Below are positions 1 through 11,269 of a stretch of DNA of 64,000 bases, piece by piece. Location: contig NC_057371.1 in the NCBI RefSeq assembly GCF_016906535.1, forward strand, positions 1,612,001-1,676,000. The letters are read 5' to 3'. The DNA comes from Rhizoctonia solani. Lineage: Eukaryota; Basidiomycota; Agaricomycetes; Cantharellales; Ceratobasidiaceae. The notes beneath the pieces were generated by a model. The model saw nothing but the letters and a program-made list of their open reading frames with translations, ran no database searches and had not been told where the DNA came from. How positions within the stretch are numbered: the first letter of the stretch is position 1; each line of letters begins with the position of its first letter. The translations under genes were made by a program, and so were the position numbers.

Positions 1-1554
1 TGTGATATACATCAGATGTACTTGCACCGAGTGGGATAGACGTGCCCCTCCTCCCGGATGACATCTATCAAGATGGAAAGCTATTTGGTACATGAATTAA
101 TGAAGCCATGTGTTCGAGCAACCTGTGTGTACGGCTGCTGCCGGGGTCCTGCAAGCTCTGTATATGCCGGGCAGACCCTAGCAACCCGTGACGAGTAACC
201 GCATGTCACAGCTCACGCTTGTCGTGCAGGTTTCTGTCTCAGCCCACCTTGCCCCAGACTGCGATCATGGCAACGTGGATGAGCCGATCTCTACTGGACA
301 CCTAGCCGGCCGGATGGTGGCTCGTAGTGCGATTTTGCGAGCCTTGAGCTATTTCAAATTGTAACCTGCGCTGCTATGCCGTTCAACACTCGGCGAGCGC
401 TGTCCAGTAGATAACAAATAAACCCCGACGTCCCCTTGCCTGTCGTCGGAGTCCAAAAATCGGGCTAGACGAACCGCAGACTGCTCAGATTGAGTTTAAT
501 TGGCACTAGTCGCTGTAGTCGGACCGTGTTCCGCACGGCGAAAAGTTTAATTTTACCAAGCGTTATGGCGCAAATTAGTTTGCTAACTGTTTACACTAGC
601 TGGCCGGCTGGGATGCCGCAGCCATGCCGCGGCACTTTTCAAACTACTTTAGACACATTATGTTCATGACCGTGGCAACGATTTTACCGACTGACTCGGA
701 AGTTTCACCATGTTGCCGAGGTCGGCCATAGAGGCCCGTACCGCCAGTCACTAGTGTTGTTCTTATTAAAGAAAACATCATCAAAGATCAGCATGGTGGC
801 TATCACAGAGCCTCAATAAATCATAAATATCTCGGCGGGCACAGGAAACCGAGCGCCCACTGACTCTGTTGCTCCGAAACATGCAGCTGTCTCGAGAATC
901 CTTCACTGATCCTGGAGAATCCTCGGCGTTTCAGGTGGTACGTCAGCGAGCGTGGGTGACTTACGAGCGCTCGATGAGATCGATCGGAGCCGTATTCGGT
1001 AGTGTGACATGACTGTCAATCGGTGATAGTCGATACCCACCGAACCCTGGTAGATCCCCCGGTCACCCCCTATGTGGCTTTCTTTATCGTTCTTCGTGAT
1101 GAGCCCTACACCTTCCGTTTTTGGGTGTGCTAGACTCTAGGCTATATCCGCCGACTCGTGACATGCAAAGCCCGGCTCGAGGCCGGATTACGGGGACGAT
1201 TCAAAATCGACCAACACGTTGTCCAGCTTATCCTAGCACTTGCCCCCTGTGTCCTTCGGTCCCGCGTTTCGTTGCCATCGAAATCAACGTGTTATCTTTT
1301 ACTCTATTGCCGGTCAACATTGGGCTTGTTCGGTAAATCGTTGAGGAAAAAAACCTAATCACATTTGCGTATACCGCACGGGCCTGGCCGGTTCAATTGA
1401 TTGTGACAGAAGAAACCCAGGGATACCCCTATTCGTACGTTGCGAACCAGTCTGACGTGCCCTAGTGTTGAGTCATTAACCATTATGCTTTACGCGCATT
1501 TTCTCAGATCGAGTGGCGCCGATACACGCATCCACTTTATTCAGCCCGACGACC
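1..1554. other. Intergenic, no gene recognised
   Basis: Only short open frames of about 70 codons occur, with no recognisable protein sequence and no splice structure that joins them. The last part serves as the DAD3 upstream region. No repeat array or RNA gene was seen. Confidence 0.5.
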
Positions 1555-2120
1555 ATGCTAGCCTCCGCGACTGACGAAACCAATATTTACGCTGGCCACC
1601 CGCAGCTGACACCACTTGAGGCAGATGTTCTCTGGGAATATGCCAAGCTCTCACGCACACTCAAGGCGGTACTTTTTTTTTCGTAAATAATAGCTAGTAA
1701 GCATAACTGACCATACACTCTCTTCTACGCTCCACCGATCGTACTTAGTTGGTCACCAAGTCGCGAGAAATGACTGAACACTCCGATGATGCGCTTCTTG
1801 CGAAGCTTCGCGCCGCCGAGATGAAGATGGGTCTGGTACACACTTTGGTAAGCGTTTTTACCCATTTGGCCCCATTGGGGCATGTAATCTGAGTCCCCAA
1901 AAAACCATCCCGCTCAGCCTCGGCTCCATGCTCCGAGCGTTGCGCAGGTGGTTCGCGATTAGACATGCAAATTAGTAAATGCTCAAAGAGGATAATTACT
2001 TACCCGATTTTTCCGTTTTTTTTTTTTTCTTTCTAGTTCAAGGCCTCGGTTTGGGCTGTTCTAGTAAAACAGGAAGAAGAGTTTAATGGAGAAGAAGGCG
2101 AGACCACGTTTCAGCCCTGA
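1555..2120 (+). CDS. DAD3: DASH complex subunit DAD3
   Basis: Three exons (1555-1668, 1749-1847, 2037-2120), both introns phase 0 with GT..AG ends, give a 98-residue protein, the usual size for DAD3. The family core is plain: a GHPQLTPLE stretch near residue 14, a helical middle, then KMGLVHTL running into FKASVW after the second intron. DAD3 is part of the DASH/Dam1 ring that couples kinetochores to spindle microtubules in fungi, so it acts in the nucleus at mitosis. The C-terminus is acidic (EEEFNGEEGE). No exon exceeds about 115 bases, so simple ORF calling misses the gene. The start is the first ATG in frame, and the next residues fit the family. No frameshift is seen. Confidence 0.9.
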
Positions 2121-3418
2121 TTTTTAACCTCGGCCCTGTGCGCACAATGACCGGCTGTGGACTGGGCACTTGGCTTTCCCTAGTTGACAAAAACTTTACT
2201 TATGTGACTTGATCGGTATGACCAGAGACAGCGCGATATTCCGAGCTGTGTGATGCGTGTATTGCACAATTTGACGACCAATCAGCGAGGGGCCAAACGC
2301 GTAAATTTCCTTATTCGCCATCCAATTCGCTATCTACGATCAGTCCTGTCCTATTGTGGCTAAATGGCTCGGCACGGTCAAACTCCTATGATCCATGTAA
2401 ATTGCCGATAACGCATTTATATAAAAATGGTCCAAACGGGAATCGGTATATGTTATGGAGGGCAAGTGAGATAAAACGGCACATGTGATGGTTAGATCAT
2501 TGATTGTAGGCACCATAGGTGACAGTGCGCTCGTTTCGGAAGGTCTAGCAAAAAGAGCGCTGAGATATACAAGCCAGCTCATCTCTGCATGTACAGGTAC
2601 ACAGGATATTCAAGAATTGGTCATTCAGGCTAGGAAGTTCTGCTTTTGATGGCTCTGGTCTCCGGCCTTGTGTGTGATACAGGATACCCCTGTGGCCACC
2701 AAGCTTCGCAGATGTACGTCGAAAGGCTGAATAATACCACCCGGAACAAGAAACATATTCAGGGCGTATTCGTCCAGCGAACCCAATAATACGATCTATG
2801 TGCCCGCCGATTCAAAAGCGCCAATTCTGAATTTCTGCGGACCAAGGGCAAAGGGAGCGCAGGGCGGTGGGTCGATAAAGTTCGTTAAGCCCAGACTTGG
2901 TGCGAGGATCGGCATATCGACGTCACCACGCGCCCTGAGGTAAATCAGCCCTGTCGCCGCCGGGACAACACACACACACTGTGTAGTTTGCATGGTTTGA
3001 CTTGTAGACGTAAAGCCCGTTAGGACCTTTTGGGGTTCGTTATGTGTGCCCCATACTATCTGAAAATGCTTGTGTGTCAGCACACGATTTATCCTGAACA
3101 ATTACCCACGTGAAGTAACGAAAATGACGCTCCTTGGGAACGAGGCAGGTTGGACACGTATGCTACCGTCGCGATACAAAGTGGTAATAGGCGCTCATGC
3201 ACTGCATTTGTTGAATATATTGGCCACCCTCGGCTTCGTGTAAACGTTCGGGAACGAGTTCAAATTGAATGCGCGAATTAAACACGGATCAGTGATGGAA
3301 TTGGGTTTGTTTCAACCTATGTACACGTGACGTTACCTCCATTTGTTCCTATCGTGTATAGGCTTCAGCGCCCGTCGCGCAACAATTGCGGAAAAACTCA
3401 AGTTTTATAGATAAGGAT
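2121..3418. other. Intergenic between DAD3 and DBR1
   Basis: About 1.3 kb without a supportable gene. A 101-codon minus-strand frame at 2796-3101 has no recognisable domain. The right end is the DBR1 promoter and holds two CACGTG palindromes. Confidence 0.5.
3324..3329. promoter_or_regulatory. CACGTG E-box upstream of DBR1
   Basis: A CACGTG palindrome lies about 90 bases before the DBR1 start; a second copy is at 3107-3112. bHLH proteins such as Cbf1 bind this sequence. A role here is inferred from recurrence across the window. Confidence 0.4.
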
Positions 3419-5365
3419 ATGAAGGTGATTAGTAGTATTGATTCGCTACAATCATAATCTGTCTGATGGGATAATATTCCAGGTCGCAGTCGCAGGTTGC
3501 TGCCATGGCCAACTCGACGCAACATATAATCAAATTAACGATATGGAGAAACAGAACAATTACAAGGTCGACCTTCTTCTGATAAATGGTGACTTCCAGG
3601 CGATTCGGAATCACCAAGATCTTCAGTGTATGTCTGTACCTGACAAGTACAAACAATTGGGTACGTTTTACAAGTATGTGGTCTCCGGTCTTCTGGGGTG
3701 CAATTTATCTCATGTTCAATCTAGATATTATACTGGGGAAGAGAAGGCACCTATTCTTACAATTGTAATAGGAGGGAATCATGAGCGAGCAACTACTTGT
3801 GGGAATTGTGAGGATTTCATTCTTGGACAACCGCAAAACGCCAATTGCACCACCGCGAAACTTTAAATTAGGTACCACGGTGGCTGGCTAGCCCCAAATA
3901 TATACTATATAGGTGGCTCTGGTTGTGTCAAGGTCAACGGTCTTCGCGTAGCCGGCGCATCTGGAATTTACAAGGCGCAGGATTATCGCTTAGGTGAGCA
4001 AATTGTCCAGTCGTCTCAGTTGTGAGTTGGGGGGCTTGATTGATTAAATGTCTAGGACACCATGAACGTATGCCTTACGATAAATCAAATCTACGAAGCG
4101 CATATCACGTTCGATTTTATGACGTGATGAAATTGAGACAAGTTGAGGACAATGCGACAATCATTCGGCAACCCTAGCTGACGATCCACATCCAATCGTA
4201 GCTCAGTTCGCCAGATGTGTTTATGTCTCATGACTGGCCCGTAGATATTACCCAGTACGGTGACGTCGCTGGCCTCCTGAAACACAAGCCCTTCTTCAGA
4301 TCAGACATCGAAAAAGGGGAGCTTGGTTCTCCACCTATGATGGATCTACTACGGTCGCTCCGGCCCAGCTACTGGTTTAGCGCTCATTTACACTGCAAGT
4401 GAGTAATCTATCTTTACGCGGTTATTCAACTGGGCTTACATATCTGATCGGGGGTCAGATTTGAGGCATTAGTGAATCATGAGCCTGAAACCAGTGAATC
4501 ATCCGCCCCTTCTTTGGGACAAACCTCTGTAGTGCCTGCCGAAGCCGAAAAGGATTTGTCAGGGGAACCGCAGTCACGGTCAATCCGGACGAGATCCAGC
4601 TCGATGACTTGATGATATACCAGAGTCATGCCCACCTCTTGCTGCTAATTTGCCCCCACAGCCAGCTGAATCGAACCCTAAATCAAACCCGGACGAAATT
4701 CTGATCGAGGATGACGAAAATGATACAGACTCTGGCCCTGCATCGGCGACACAAGCCAACTCCTCGGATGTTGTACAATCTGCAATTGCGGAAAGTGCCC
4801 AGCCTCCAGCAAGAAGAAGCACTCGATTCTTGGCACTGGACAAGTGCTTGCCCAGACGCCAATACTTGCATGTATGCATCTGGATACTCCATAGATTACA
4901 AGGCGTTCTATCTCATCACTGACTAACGTTATCAGGTACTTGACCTTGGTCCTGCCACTCCTGGATCGGGCTTGGGGACAATTCCGCCGACTCTCACTTA
5001 TGATCGAGAATGGCTTGCAATCTCTCGAGCGCTGCACCCCTTCCTCTCCACCGAGCGCCATCAACCGGCATTACCACCCTTATGGGATTTGGCTCCAATT
5101 ATACAGGAATCCCAACGATGGGTAGATGAAAATGTTGGAGAGCGCGAGATCCGACACATTCAGGAGTTTACTATGACGGCACCAGGTCCGGTCAACACGA
5201 ACCCGCGGCCAGCGAGGAATATTCGGCAGCGTACGTTCTTACGAGCTATTGTATTGATCATCATTGACCGACTCTGGATTAGCCCCTTGGTATACGAACC
5301 CACAAACAGAGGCATTTTGCTCGATGCTGGGACTAGAGAATAAAGTTAATCCACCCCCAGTTTAG
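3419..5365 (+). CDS. DBR1: Lariat debranching enzyme (apparent 1-nt frameshift)
   Basis: DBR1 is the nuclear metallophosphoesterase that cuts the 2'-5' bond of excised intron lariats. The first coding exon is just ATGAAG, followed by a 58-bp intron (3425-3482), giving the family start [11 protein letters not shown]. Metal-site motifs follow in order: [23 protein letters not shown] and SAHLHCKFEA. The C-terminal domain (KCLPRRQYL, then [16 protein letters not shown]) is present and ends at TAG 5363-5365. Other clear introns are 3674-3724 and 3808-3871. After GGNHE the expected ASNYLWEL continues only if one base is restored near 3785, so the gene reads as frameshifted, probably an assembly error. 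Splicing of the low-complexity linker (about 4470-4660) is unresolved. A duplicated NPDEI..DD acidic motif occurs there. Confidence 0.9.
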
Positions 5366-5560
5366 CCTTGACCTTGTCTGGAGTGTTAATCGAGATGCAG
5401 TGCACTATTGTCCGATTCTATAAATACGTTGCAGTAGGGATGTACCAAAACGGACAGACACAGGATCGCGAGTGATGCAATACAAGAAACAATAAAAAGA
5501 AAAACCGATGGAATAATACACTGAATAAGAAAAAAAGATGTACACGAAAAACCCCAAAGA

Positions 5561-8057
5561 CTAAGCTGGACGTGCCTGAATCAGCTTCTTGGCCACTCCA
5601 AGATTCGTGTTGTTCACCTAGGTTTTATGATTAACTACTGCCAAGGATGACGTGCATGCAATTGGGCTTACCTTGGTCGCGAACCTTAATGAACAAAGTG
5701 ATTCGCTGAGGTGAGCCGCGAGAGGGGACATGTTCATCATCATCTACGATCACACACTTGGCAAAAGCAATAGGTAGCAATTCTTACATACCAATGTTTT
5801 CGAGTTACCCGAGAGCGAGTTTTGTAGCAGGTAGGTTAACTTGCTGTTCCGGTATGGAATGTGTCCCTTCTCCCCACCACCGCCGTTATTTCCAAGCGCA
5901 GCTATCACGTCACCCAACGCGCTCAGGCTCTTGTTGATAGCTTGTGTTTCCTTGAGCCTGTCCTTGTGATTGGCAGCACCACTCGAACTAAGGCGTTCGC
6001 TTCCGGCAAGATCCACAAGGTTTAGCGTGCCCGAACAGGATTCTCCGGTATGGGTGTTATGCCCCGTAACGCGGAGCGTGAATACACTGTGCGAACGTGA
6101 TGAGCGCTCATTCATCAGCGTGGCAGCCACCGTGCGGCGTTTGTGCGCTCGTTGGAGTAGTGCTAGAACCTGTATAGGCGAAGTTAGGGGAACTGCAAGG
6201 GGTAGTCGTCAGCCGTAGTTTTTCCAGGAGTAGTATGGCAACGTACTAACGACGACGTCAGTAACGGTTGTCTTTCCCCCCTTTTCATGCTTGATCTCGT
6301 GCTTCTTTTTGTCTATTTCACCCGTCCCTAATAGGTCATTGATAGTTTCGTTATACTTGAGGCAATCCACATTAGCCATCGGTAAATACCATGCATTAAG
6401 CTCAAATAACGTACGATTTCTAGGAATTGCCCTTCCATCTTGTATTCCCAACCACGCGGTTTAAGATCCTCTGTCACACGGAACATCTGTTGAACTGCAC
6501 GGGGTATCATGCCCCTCGTTTCTTCCGTCTACATATGGGCTTAGCAGGATGTCCTTTTCACAGAACAACTATGCTTACCTCTCCACCTTCCATTGTAAAC
6601 GATTTACCGAGCCTGTTTGGCCATACGCAAATATGCAAACATTGTATCCATCGACGCAAGATTGTGCGAGTAGCGAAATCTCTTCAAACACGTCATGTTG
6701 CGTCGAACCCGGAGCAAACACCTTGTATCGTCATATAAGATAGGAGTTAGCGACGAGATATACACCACGCACCCTATCGAATGTGAAGGGCATGACTGCT
6801 TCCCTGGTAGCACCCGTCGCCGACTCGCTTTTGGATGTGACAACGATTTCTTGCTTATCCTTGTCGGGGAATGACAGTTGCGCTAGACCATCAGGGGATT
6901 CTTGTTCGTGTGCTACGTAGATCTTTAGTAATCAGCTCAACTACCTTGGTCTGAAACAGAATACCTAAAGACGGTCGACCCGACAAAACACACGGATATT
7001 ACCTGAAAAAACCCATGTTAAAAAGCAGGAAGCACGTCTGATGAGATAACTAACCCTTCAATTCCAGTACTTGGTTATGTAACTTTCGTCGAACCATTTC
7101 AGCGTCGCGTAGTTCCTCGTCTCTCTGGACGACTAATTTCCTAAGAGTCTCTAACTCTTGTTTCAGAGATACTTTATCTGCCGCCAGGCCTTCCGCCTCT
7201 CCCTGTAATGTGTATCCTCTTTGTTTGAGGGCTGTGATTTGGGTTTCCAAAAGCACGACCTCGTTCTGTAATCTTTGTTTTTCAATTCTCCCTTCTCGTT
7301 CCTTGGATAACTCCTCCTGCAGTGTCGTTAGGTCTTCATTCAGCTCTTTAATTTCTCGATCACGAGTTGCCAAGGTCGCTGTAATATCCTCCATAGAGCG
7401 TGCATGCTGCTTCTTGAGAGAGTCGATTTCGTCAGATGCAAGGAGATATGCTCGTCTAGTTTCCAGCTCCTGGGATTTCGCTGCAGCAAGTTCACACTGA
7501 AGTCCGGTCTGAAAGGTCTGAAGATCTGCGGCTTTTGAACGTTCGGCATTTAATTCGTTTTCCACTAAACAGACATGAGAAATGTGTACAATGGTAAAGA
7601 AAGAAGAAACGAGCCCACCTTCAAGTTGATTCACGGCATCCTAACAGATTTCTAAGTTGAAATATATCAACGTTCATAAATAGACGTACAGTAAGAGCGC
7701 CCCCTTTCCGTAGAGCAGCAATGCTTTTGCCATGGGGACCTTTGCCCTTTGTATCAATAACCATTTTCTGACCGTTGACGATTCCAGATGCCGCCGGCGG
7801 GCGTTGGTGGGACGAATAGCAGGGGGACCGCTCGCAGACCTAGTGATTCTTCGAGGACCGGCTGTGCTGGGGAGGTTGGGTCGACCGAGGCCGACCTTTG
7901 CGCCTGGACGAGTGCCATTGCGAGAGAGTGGCCGGCTTGCTGGTAGTGGCTTGACTATCCTTGAAGGACCAGCAGCTCCTTGTGCGGCAATTGCCTGTAC
8001 TTTAGCAGCAGATCCAATGGCTTCATCACTGGCCTTGCGCTTTAGAGATGGCGCCAT
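5561..8057 (-). CDS. Kinesin-14 (C-terminal motor), apparent frameshifts
   Basis: The layout is typical of minus-end-directed kinesin-14 (Kar3/KlpA/Ncd): a basic Pro/Arg-rich N-terminal tail (about 100 residues), a long coiled coil (7050-7600), the neck junction GNIRVFCR, then the motor. Motor motifs include the P-loop region [27 protein letters not shown] (switch I), [10 protein letters not shown] (switch II), and the helix before a C-terminal [17 protein letters not shown]. These motors crosslink and slide spindle or cytoplasmic microtubules. Restoring conserved sequence needs one extra base at three places: about 7790 (tail), about 6976 (CRVRP) and about 6607 (inside the P-loop). All are apparent deletions, so a read-level artefact is likelier than a dead gene. 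The start chosen is the first ATG of the tail frame. Confidence 0.85.
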
Positions 8058-8221
8058 AGGAGGAATGGAAGAGGAGGCAGCACGCGGAAGTCGGGACTGT
8101 TGAGGAACCAGTTCGGTTGACAGCTAAAGGAAACAAGGCTAGAAGGTGCTTACCTGTGTTGCAGAAATCATTGCAATTGACGTGAGTTGAACGTCACATG
8201 ACCGCGTGCGTGCGTACATCT

Positions 8222-8227
8222 CACGTG
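8222..8227. promoter_or_regulatory. CACGTG E-box between kinesin-14 and F-box gene 1
   Basis: The palindrome sits in the divergent gap (8058-8256), about 165 bases before the kinesin start. It could serve the kinesin promoter. Function is inferred from position only. Confidence 0.3.
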
Positions 8228-8256
8228 CCCACGGCGATCTTTGCCAGAACCTAGCG

Positions 8257-9087
8257 ATGATCCCACCAGAAATCATCTTGCATATCATCGCATATGTCGT
8301 CGCGGATATTAAACCAACCGAGCGGTCAAAATTCAATGGACTCATTTCTACTAATCGTATGGTTTATTCGTTGCTTTCTGATGAGCTCTATCGTACTATC
8401 GTTCTTCATTCACCTCGCATGCCTAGCCGCTTCGCCGAAGCCCTCGCCTTATCATCCCGCATGTCATCTCTCGTCGAGAGTATATGGGTAGGAACTATGG
8501 ACTTCGAGGTCTTTGGAAGCTCTCAGCTTGGTCCGACTTCCAGTTCTGTCGCACGCATTTTGGCCCTTACCCCAAACCTACGACACTTGGCTTTGCCTTC
8601 TGAATATTTCCCCCGTCTCGTTGCTCCGAGTAGGATACCACCGATAGAACACCTCACAATTACCGACGACCTATTTCCTCTATCCACACCCAAGATCCCT
8701 AGTTTAGGCACCATCCATATTTATGGTCCCCTCTGGCCCACACGAACTGAGACTCTGATCTCCCACTGCCCTAACCTAAAACATGTTTTCTGTACAATTC
8801 CATATCATTTTCAGACATCGTACGTCACACCTGCTGCGCAATGTACACAGGCTCTCCAAGCTCGCATACAATCATTAGCATCCGTTGACTTTGTTTGCTC
8901 CAAACGAGTTGCTATCCCACTGAAAAGAGCGTTGGCTGACTGTTTCGACCACGAACGCAAGGCTGAGATTACCGTCAATACCAGGAACCTGGAACATCAA
9001 TCTCCTGGCGATGTGTGGTTCCGGGAGCGCACCCAAGTAATCGATCATCGTGGAGTTAATGGGCTTAAACCCCACGGCCTCTCCTGA
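8257..9087 (+). CDS. F-box-like protein, tandem copy 1
   Basis: An intronless frame of 276 residues from the ATG at 8257. An upstream in-frame ATG at 8206 would add 17 residues, but the F-box-like start IPPEIILHII follows 8257 directly. After this helix the protein shares ordered landmarks with three neighbours: SIWVGTMDFE, LRHLALPSEY, EHLTITDDLFP and LGTIHIYGP, evenly spaced like short leucine-rich strands. F-box proteins usually bind Skp1 in SCF ubiquitin ligases and recruit substrates through the C-terminal part; that role is inferred. It is the first of four same-strand copies and diverges from the kinesin gene. No frameshift is apparent. Confidence 0.7.
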   Translation: MIPPEIILHIIAYVVADIKPTERSKFNGLISTNRMVYSLLSDELYRTIVLHSPRMPSRFAEALALSSRMSSLVESIWVGTMDFEVFGSSQLGPTSSSVARILALTPNLRHLALPSEYFPRLVAPSRIPPIEHLTITDDLFPLSTPKIPSLGTIHIYGPLWPTRTETLISHCPNLKHVFCTIPYHFQTSYVTPAAQCTQALQARIQSLASVDFVCSKRVAIPLKRALADCFDHERKAEITVNTRNLEHQSPGDVWFRERTQVIDHRGVNGLKPHGLS

Positions 9088-9342
9088 ACTTGGGGTGAGC
9101 CCAAATTAGCTGAACAATATACCGTTGTGTCTAAATGGAACGCATAATTTAGGTGGTTTCTGTTTGGTTACCTTGTTTCCATGATCTCTTGGTTGCGGAA
9201 GTAGATACCCTTAAAAATCACAAATTCCTTTTTGGTAAATTCTGCTCTCGGGTTCATATGCAGGGGCAATTACTAACTGTTATCACTAGCTTTTTACGTC
9301 ATATATGAGGGTGCAGTTTAATTCTACCCGACCGCCATCCCA

Positions 9343-10251
9343 TTGCGGCCATCAGCTGCAGGTGTCCGTAGCATGTATCCACCTGATGCTTCATCATCTC
9401 CAGAGAATGGAGCGAAAGTGCTTCCTTTGGAAATTATTTGGATCATCATCAAGGAGTTGTTAATAGATGGTTTGCCTATCACGGTTTGCCACAAAAGCAA
9501 AGTAGATCCATCACCAATACTGCCTAGCATCCTTACACTCAACCACCACTTCCACAAGCTGGTCATCAGGGCTACATACCACACCATTATCCTATCATCA
9601 TTTCGCTTGTTCCGCCGATTTTACCACGTTGCTTCGAATTCACCACACCTCACATGCCTCGTGCACAATTTATGGATCGGCACGCCACACTTGAATTCAT
9701 TTCCAGACTCCAAAAGATGTTCACCCCCAACTCAGGTTATGCTAGAATTCATCCTTTCGAAAACCCCTAGATTACAAAGCCTCGCCCTTCCCGCCGTCTT
9801 TGCCCCCCATAGATTCGCGGAGCTAGGAAATGGAATCGAACATATCACCATTGGCGGAGGGTCCATCTCAAGTTTACCCTACAGCGTGAAAACGGTACAT
9901 ATCCATGGTTCAATCCAACCCTCGGTGGCTAGGTACTTGAAGCAGGGCAGTGTGAGATGCGTTGTCTACGATATAGAGAGGCCGTCTGCACCCGGAGCAG
10001 TCGGTCATATAATTCACGAACTAATGGGCACTGATGTCAGGAAAGATGACAGCGGATTCCGATTAGAGTTTGTGATACACCCGCGACTTTCAAACTGGAT
10101 AAACAACGAGCTATCTCGTGTCGGATTAGATGGCTCGTCGTCAGAGGCGTTTATGGTGCACATCAAGGATGCGACATGTATAGTGGCGAGTTTCGCAAGG
10201 CGCACTTACTGTGATGAATGGTTAGGAGCAATAAAAGGTTCAGGACTATAG
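9343..10251 (+). CDS. F-box-like protein, tandem copy 2
   Basis: An intronless frame of 302 residues. After a variable N-terminus of about 25 residues comes the F-box-like helix LPLEIIWIIIKELL, then family landmarks HNLWIGTPHLNSF, LQSLALPAVFAP, EHITIGGGS and VKTVHIHGSI. It lies 255 bases after copy 1 on the same strand. The likely role is SCF-type substrate selection or a related scaffold; no substrate can be named. Sequence divergence from the other copies is large, so the duplications are not recent. An earlier start is unlikely because stops precede it. Confidence 0.7.
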   Translation: MRPSAAGVRSMYPPDASSSPENGAKVLPLEIIWIIIKELLIDGLPITVCHKSKVDPSPILPSILTLNHHFHKLVIRATYHTIILSSFRLFRRFYHVASNSPHLTCLVHNLWIGTPHLNSFPDSKRCSPPTQVMLEFILSKTPRLQSLALPAVFAPHRFAELGNGIEHITIGGGSISSLPYSVKTVHIHGSIQPSVARYLKQGSVRCVVYDIERPSAPGAVGHIIHELMGTDVRKDDSGFRLEFVIHPRLSNWINNELSRVGLDGSSSEAFMVHIKDATCIVASFARRTYCDEWLGAIKGSGL

Positions 10252-10372
10252 ACCCTTTTGATGTGGTACATTAGCAACTATAGTTTTGCTGAAAAAATAT
10301 AATACAATAACATAAATGCTAAACATAGCTGGTCATAACTAAGCGCGCGTTTATGCGACCCTGGGGTTCGTC

Positions 10373-11269
10373 ATGCACCGGCTTAATTCCCACATCCACA
10401 TGAGGTTCGATAATAATCATACGTCGGATCCTGCGCACAAGAGCAGACCAAGCGGCAAATCACCTAGGAATACGGTTTTACCGATCGAACTTGTGACCTC
10501 TATACTGGAGTTATCACTTGTTTCTGACTCTTGGTCCTTGCGTGCAATGCAACTGAGAATTGTACTCCTGGTCAACCATGCTATGTATCCGAGTCTAGTA
10601 AAATCTGCTTACTCAACGGTTGTTCTGAATTCCATAAACGCAGTTGAATCATTTTTTCGCACTATGGAGACTTCGTCTTATCTAGCAGGGTTGGTTGTAA
10701 ACCTGTGGATTGCCACTCCTAGGCTCAATCAGTTTGACACTACCAATCATCCGGATAGAGGAATCGAGACCAAGATTTCCACCATACTTTCCAAGGCCAG
10801 AGGGCTGAAACGGGTGGCAGTACCGCATGAATACATACCCCGAATAGGTTTCCCTCGAGTGAAGCACCTAAGTACTTCAAACGATCTCTTTCCGCCGGCT
10901 ATGCCCGCTCTCACTTCACTAGAGATTCTCCATATCCATGGGCTCCCCGGACGTAATTGTGTCAACACAATCATATCTAGATTTCTCGAACTCCGGAGCC
11001 TGATAATAGACGTATTCTCTTCAGAGTCCGATTCGGATGTCTCAGTGCTTTGCGCCAGGATGGTGTTACTGTTCCGACAACGCTTAAAGAAGATGATCAA
11101 GTTGAAAATAAGCGCGAATGCCAGCGTGATCGAAGTGCTAAGGACGGGACTGAAAAAGACATTGGAGGAAGATCCGAGATTATGTTTGTCTGAGCGGTCA
11201 GGGGAGTTGGGAGGGGGATTAGCGAATCGGCCATTGCATGATGGCTGGCTCATGGGATGTGAGCAGTAG
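10373..11269 (+). CDS. F-box-like protein, tandem copy 3
   Basis: An intronless frame of 298 residues starting 121 bases after copy 2 ends, the tightest spacing in the array. The F-box-like segment is LPIELVTSILELSL near residue 36. Shared landmarks are VNLWIATPRLNQFD, LKRVAVPHEYIPRI, KHLSTSNDLFPP and LEILHIHGLPG. The C-terminal third is Lys/Arg-rich and is the least conserved part among the copies. The likely role is the same as its neighbours. The short spacing leaves little room for a promoter, so readthrough from copy 2 is possible. Confidence 0.7.
   Translation: MHRLNSHIHMRFDNNHTSDPAHKSRPSGKSPRNTVLPIELVTSILELSLVSDSWSLRAMQLRIVLLVNHAMYPSLVKSAYSTVVLNSINAVESFFRTMETSSYLAGLVVNLWIATPRLNQFDTTNHPDRGIETKISTILSKARGLKRVAVPHEYIPRIGFPRVKHLSTSNDLFPPAMPALTSLEILHIHGLPGRNCVNTIISRFLELRSLIIDVFSSESDSDVSVLCARMVLLFRQRLKKMIKLKISANASVIEVLRTGLKKTLEEDPRLCLSERSGELGGGLANRPLHDGWLMGCEQ

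Noticed and set aside
2796..3101. A 101-codon minus-strand frame between DAD3 and DBR1
   Set aside because: No domain, no splice partner and a composition typical of chance frames.
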